Source of the DNA: an uncultured Oscillospiraceae bacterium
GTDB taxonomy: Bacteria > Bacillota > Clostridia > Oscillospirales > Oscillospiraceae
Assembly (NCBI GenBank): GCA_947627325.1
Contig: CANQVO010000016.1
Span: 1-51,676, forward strand
DNA: 51,676 nt
Direction of reading: 5' to 3'
Shown: positions 49,978 through 51,676 of the stretch, piece after piece
Position numbering within the stretch: position 1 is the first letter of the stretch
Layout: every line of letters begins with the position of its first letter
Notes under the pieces: model-generated
Seen by the model: only the letters and a program-made list of their open reading frames with translations
Databases searched by the model: none
What the model was told of the DNA's origin: nothing
Translations under genes and position numbers: made by a program

Positions 49978-50813
49978 AGGCATTCTCCTTCAAATAAAGT
50001 GATTTGGGTGGACACCTGTGCCCGTTCCGAGGTATCGTAATTGGAGATCAACACCTCGGCAAACTGGCAGTTGGGGTCGTAACGCTGGCGGATGTTGTTC
50101 AGCCGGGTCACGGATTCGATGTAGATGCCGGGGGCATTGTAGAGATCCCGGATGAACTCGTCGTCATTGTAGGAGAGCAGGAACTTGCCGTCTATGGAGA
50201 GAAGCGTGTCCCGGAGCCGGATATGATCCTTCTCGGTAAAGCCATCCTCTCCAATGTTTTGGTAGTAGCCTTCGGTGGCGTGGTAGGGCGGATCGCAGTA
50301 GAAAAAGCTCACCGGGCGGTCATAGTGCCGGATGAGCCGCTCAAAATCCTGGTTCTCTATCACGACCTTGGCAAGCCGCCTGCTGGCCTGCTCAATGAGG
50401 GGGAAGTTGCCCCACATATCATGGGGCTGGCTGGCGAAGCTGGTGAGGCCGGAGGCGTAGCTCTGGCGAATGATCTGGTAAAACCAGGCCGCCCGCTGGA
50501 CGTCGCTGGTGGGGCTGCCGCGGGCCAGGGCCGCCTTGATGTAGTCGAAGTCCTCCCGCGCATTGAGGGTAAAGCGGAGGGCGTCTATCAGCTCCAGCGG
50601 CTTGTCCCGCACACAGCGGTACAGATCGACCAGCAGGGAGTTGAAGTCGTTGTACACCTCGAAGTCGTTGCCGGGCGGCTTGTGGAACAGCACCCACCCG
50701 CCGCCGCCAAAGACCTCGATGTATCTCTCGTAGTAGAGGGGAAACCGTCTCAACACCTCGTCCCGCAGGGCCTTTTTGCCGCCCATCCAGGACATAAAGC
50801 TGTTCACGGACAC
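49974..50813 (-). CDS. Dam-type (D12 class) adenine-N6 DNA methyltransferase
   Basis: A 279-residue adenine methyltransferase: FMSWMGGKKALRDEVL, motif I YIEVFGGGGWVLF, the catalytic motif IV VSFFYCDPPYHATEGYY and DKPLELIDALRF. These are D12/Dam features. Methylation of element DNA may protect it from host restriction or regulate transfer. GTG at 50813 is the earliest start, but the GTG two codons later is better spaced from GGGAGG. It overlaps the winged-helix gene. Confidence 0.9.
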   Translation of the reverse strand: MSVNSFMSWMGGKKALRDEVLRRFPLYYERYIEVFGGGGWVLFHKPPGNDFEVYNDFNSLLVDLYRCVRDKPLELIDALRFTLNAREDFDYIKAALARGSPTSDVQRAAWFYQIIRQSYASGLTSFASQPHDMWGNFPLIEQASRRLAKVVIENQDFERLIRHYDRPVSFFYCDPPYHATEGYYQNIGEDGFTEKDHIRLRDTLLSIDGKFLLSYNDDEFIRDLYNAPGIYIESVTRLNNIRQRYDPNCQFAEVLISNYDTSERAQVSTQITLFEGECL

Positions 50814-51109
50814 GTCCTCCCATGAAAGGAGTCGAGGGCGGCCTCCATTCCGGCGATGGCGGCGTCCAGGCCGGCGCGCAGCTTCTTCAGATAGCGGATG
50901 GTGCCGTACACCTCTCCTGCGGTGGCGGCGTAGTAGTATCCGCTCTGGCCGCTGGCGATGGGCACGCCCTCCCGCCGCAGGAGGTTCACCTGCTTACGAA
51001 GCTCCTTCTCCGAGATGTGGACGGCGCGCTGGAGCCGTTCGCCGCTCACGGCGCGGGTCTTGCCCAGGCAGTGGAAGGAAAGGTAGTCCTTCAGCTCGTC
51101 CTTTTTCAT
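50804..51109 (-). CDS. Winged-helix-like regulatory protein
   Basis: A 101-residue protein with a helix-turn-helix core (LQRAVHISEKELRKQVNLLR, then REGVPIASGQSGYYYAA) resembling winged-helix or YjcQ-like units and ending in a helix (YLKKLRAGLDAAIAGMEAAL). The start is the ATG after AGAAAGGAGCAGAAAA. It is probably a transcription regulator of the element or a nucleic-acid-binding accessory to the methylase gene that overlaps it. Confidence 0.75.
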   Translation of the reverse strand: MKKDELKDYLSFHCLGKTRAVSGERLQRAVHISEKELRKQVNLLRREGVPIASGQSGYYYAATAGEVYGTIRYLKKLRAGLDAAIAGMEAALDSFHGRTCP

Positions 51110-51160
51110 TTTTCTGCTCCTTTCTAGGGCCGCCATCCCGAAAGGGCACAAAAAAAGAAG

Positions 51161-51190
51161 GGGCCGTAGTCCCTTTCGGAATTACGGCCC
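51161..51190 (-). terminator. Terminator after the PAPS-reductase-like gene
   Basis: On the minus strand GGGCCGTAATTCCGAAAGGG folds back on CTACGGCCC and is followed by CTTCTTTTTTT, a good intrinsic terminator that separates the right-edge gene from the winged-helix operon. Confidence 0.85.
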
Positions 51191-51197
51191 TTTCAAA

Positions 51198-51676
51198 TCA
51201 AGTGTAGTTGGCTGGGTCGAACAGGGAACACTGCCTGTCCTCCCATTGAAAGCTCATGTCGATCTCGTCGATCCTATGGGAGCGGTTGAACCGCTCTGTG
51301 GCCTTGTTGGGTGTCTTTTGGAGCGCCAACAGCTTTGCCCACAGGTCAGGGTGGTGGTCGTAGAGGTGCCGGAGCTCTTTCAGTGCCGCGTTGGGGCAGA
51401 AAAAGCAGCCGTTGCGGGAGGTGAATTCATAGATCGGCGAGTAGAGCCCCGCCCGTTTACAGAGGGCGGCGGCGTCCGCCTCGCTCACGCGGTATTTTTC
51501 CAGCAGGGAGACTTGTCTGCCCCCATCCAACCGCAGGAGCCGCTCCTGCTCATCGCAGGCGTACCCGATGTATTGTACGGTATCGGGCCCCAGCGTATTT
51601 TGGTAGGCTGTGATGGGCGGGAGCTTGCAGTCGCGTTGGATACAGCACCGCCCGCACAGCGGCCAGCTGTTCAGTT
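51198..51676 (-). CDS. PAPS-reductase/ATP-pyrophosphatase-like protein, 5' end outside window
   Basis: At least 159 residues read in frame to the window edge. Cysteine pairs (WPLCGRCCIQRDC, RNGCFFCPN) and YIGYACDEQERL, SLLEKYRVSEADAAALCKRA, GLYSPIYEF and RHLYDHHPDLWAKLLAL match the C-terminal part of the phosphoadenosine-phosphosulfate-reductase-like ATP-pyrophosphatases of phages and mobile elements. The P-loop with the nucleotide site would be upstream, outside the window. Relatives include DndC, the DNA phosphorothioation enzyme, and sulfur or tRNA thiolation enzymes; which one applies cannot be seen here. Confidence 0.8.
   Translation of the reverse strand, partial: LNSWPLCGRCCIQRDCKLPPITAYQNTLGPDTVQYIGYACDEQERLLRLDGGRQVSLLEKYRVSEADAAALCKRAGLYSPIYEFTSRNGCFFCPNAALKELRHLYDHHPDLWAKLLALQKTPNKATERFNRSHRIDEIDMSFQWEDRQCSLFDPANYT

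Overview
The window is most of an integrative and conjugative element (ICE) of the Tn1549-like, MobP-relaxase type found in gut Clostridia. GC-rich coding sequence (estimated by eye at 55-60% GC), Firmicutes ribosome-binding sites and the element's protein families suggest an Oscillospiraceae-like host (Flavonifractor, Pseudoflavonifractor or Lawsonibacter type). The host is an inference. The right end of the element lies outside the window.

Left end (1-8.9 kb): the C-terminus of one large serine recombinase enters from the left and stops next to a 3' fragment of tRNA-Ala(GGC), whose 5' half is missing. This is probably an attachment junction. A second, related full-length serine recombinase faces it. 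Then come a TnpW-like small protein, an unknown protein, an element-type sigma-70-like factor, and a minus-strand damage-response operon: Pol IV-type polymerase, small conserved protein, UmuD/LexA-like protein broken by an amber codon, ImmA/IrrE protease, zinc-ribbon protein. The operon diverges from a plus-strand HTH-S24 (LexA/CI-like) repressor across a promoter region with four GTGTC half-sites. A small XRE protein and an IreB-like protein follow.

Cargo (9-17 kb): lower-GC, patchwork DNA. It holds a membrane-anchored unknown protein, a ricin-B lectin protein, an XRE regulator, an ECF sigma/anti-sigma/secreted-protein operon, decayed gene and transposase remnants, and an acyl-carrier-protein plus membrane-protein pair sitting directly after a truncated resolvase.

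Transfer region (17-51.7 kb, mostly minus strand): HTH protein, VirD4 coupling ATPase, TOPRIM/DUF3991 protein, MobP relaxase with Sel1 repeats and its accessory protein, a candidate oriT, YolD-like/UvrX-like pair, DUF6103, NlpC/P60 hydrolase, VirB4, TrsD-like, PrgI, VirB6-like and a pilin-like protein. Plus-strand toxin-antitoxin modules (RelB-PIN; Phd-ParE) sit at two breaks in this order. A cytosine methyltransferase encoded as two overlapping genes is inserted between VirB6 and PrgI. Its second subunit has an array of short degenerate repeats, and both halves carry related in-frame palindromic inserts.

Surface module (36.5-48.3 kb): a 2754-residue Cys-Gln thioester adhesin with about 24 SpaA/CnaB repeats ends exactly at an LPRTGY motif. 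With it are a transglutaminase-like protein, a sortase, a membrane-anchored surface protein and a possible ADP-ribosyltransferase-like protein. SpoVG, DUF3849, AbrB-like, Dam-type methylase, winged-helix and PAPS-reductase-like genes close the window. Together the genes cover integration, mating-pair formation, DNA processing, adhesion, anti-restriction or modification, damage response and stabilisation.
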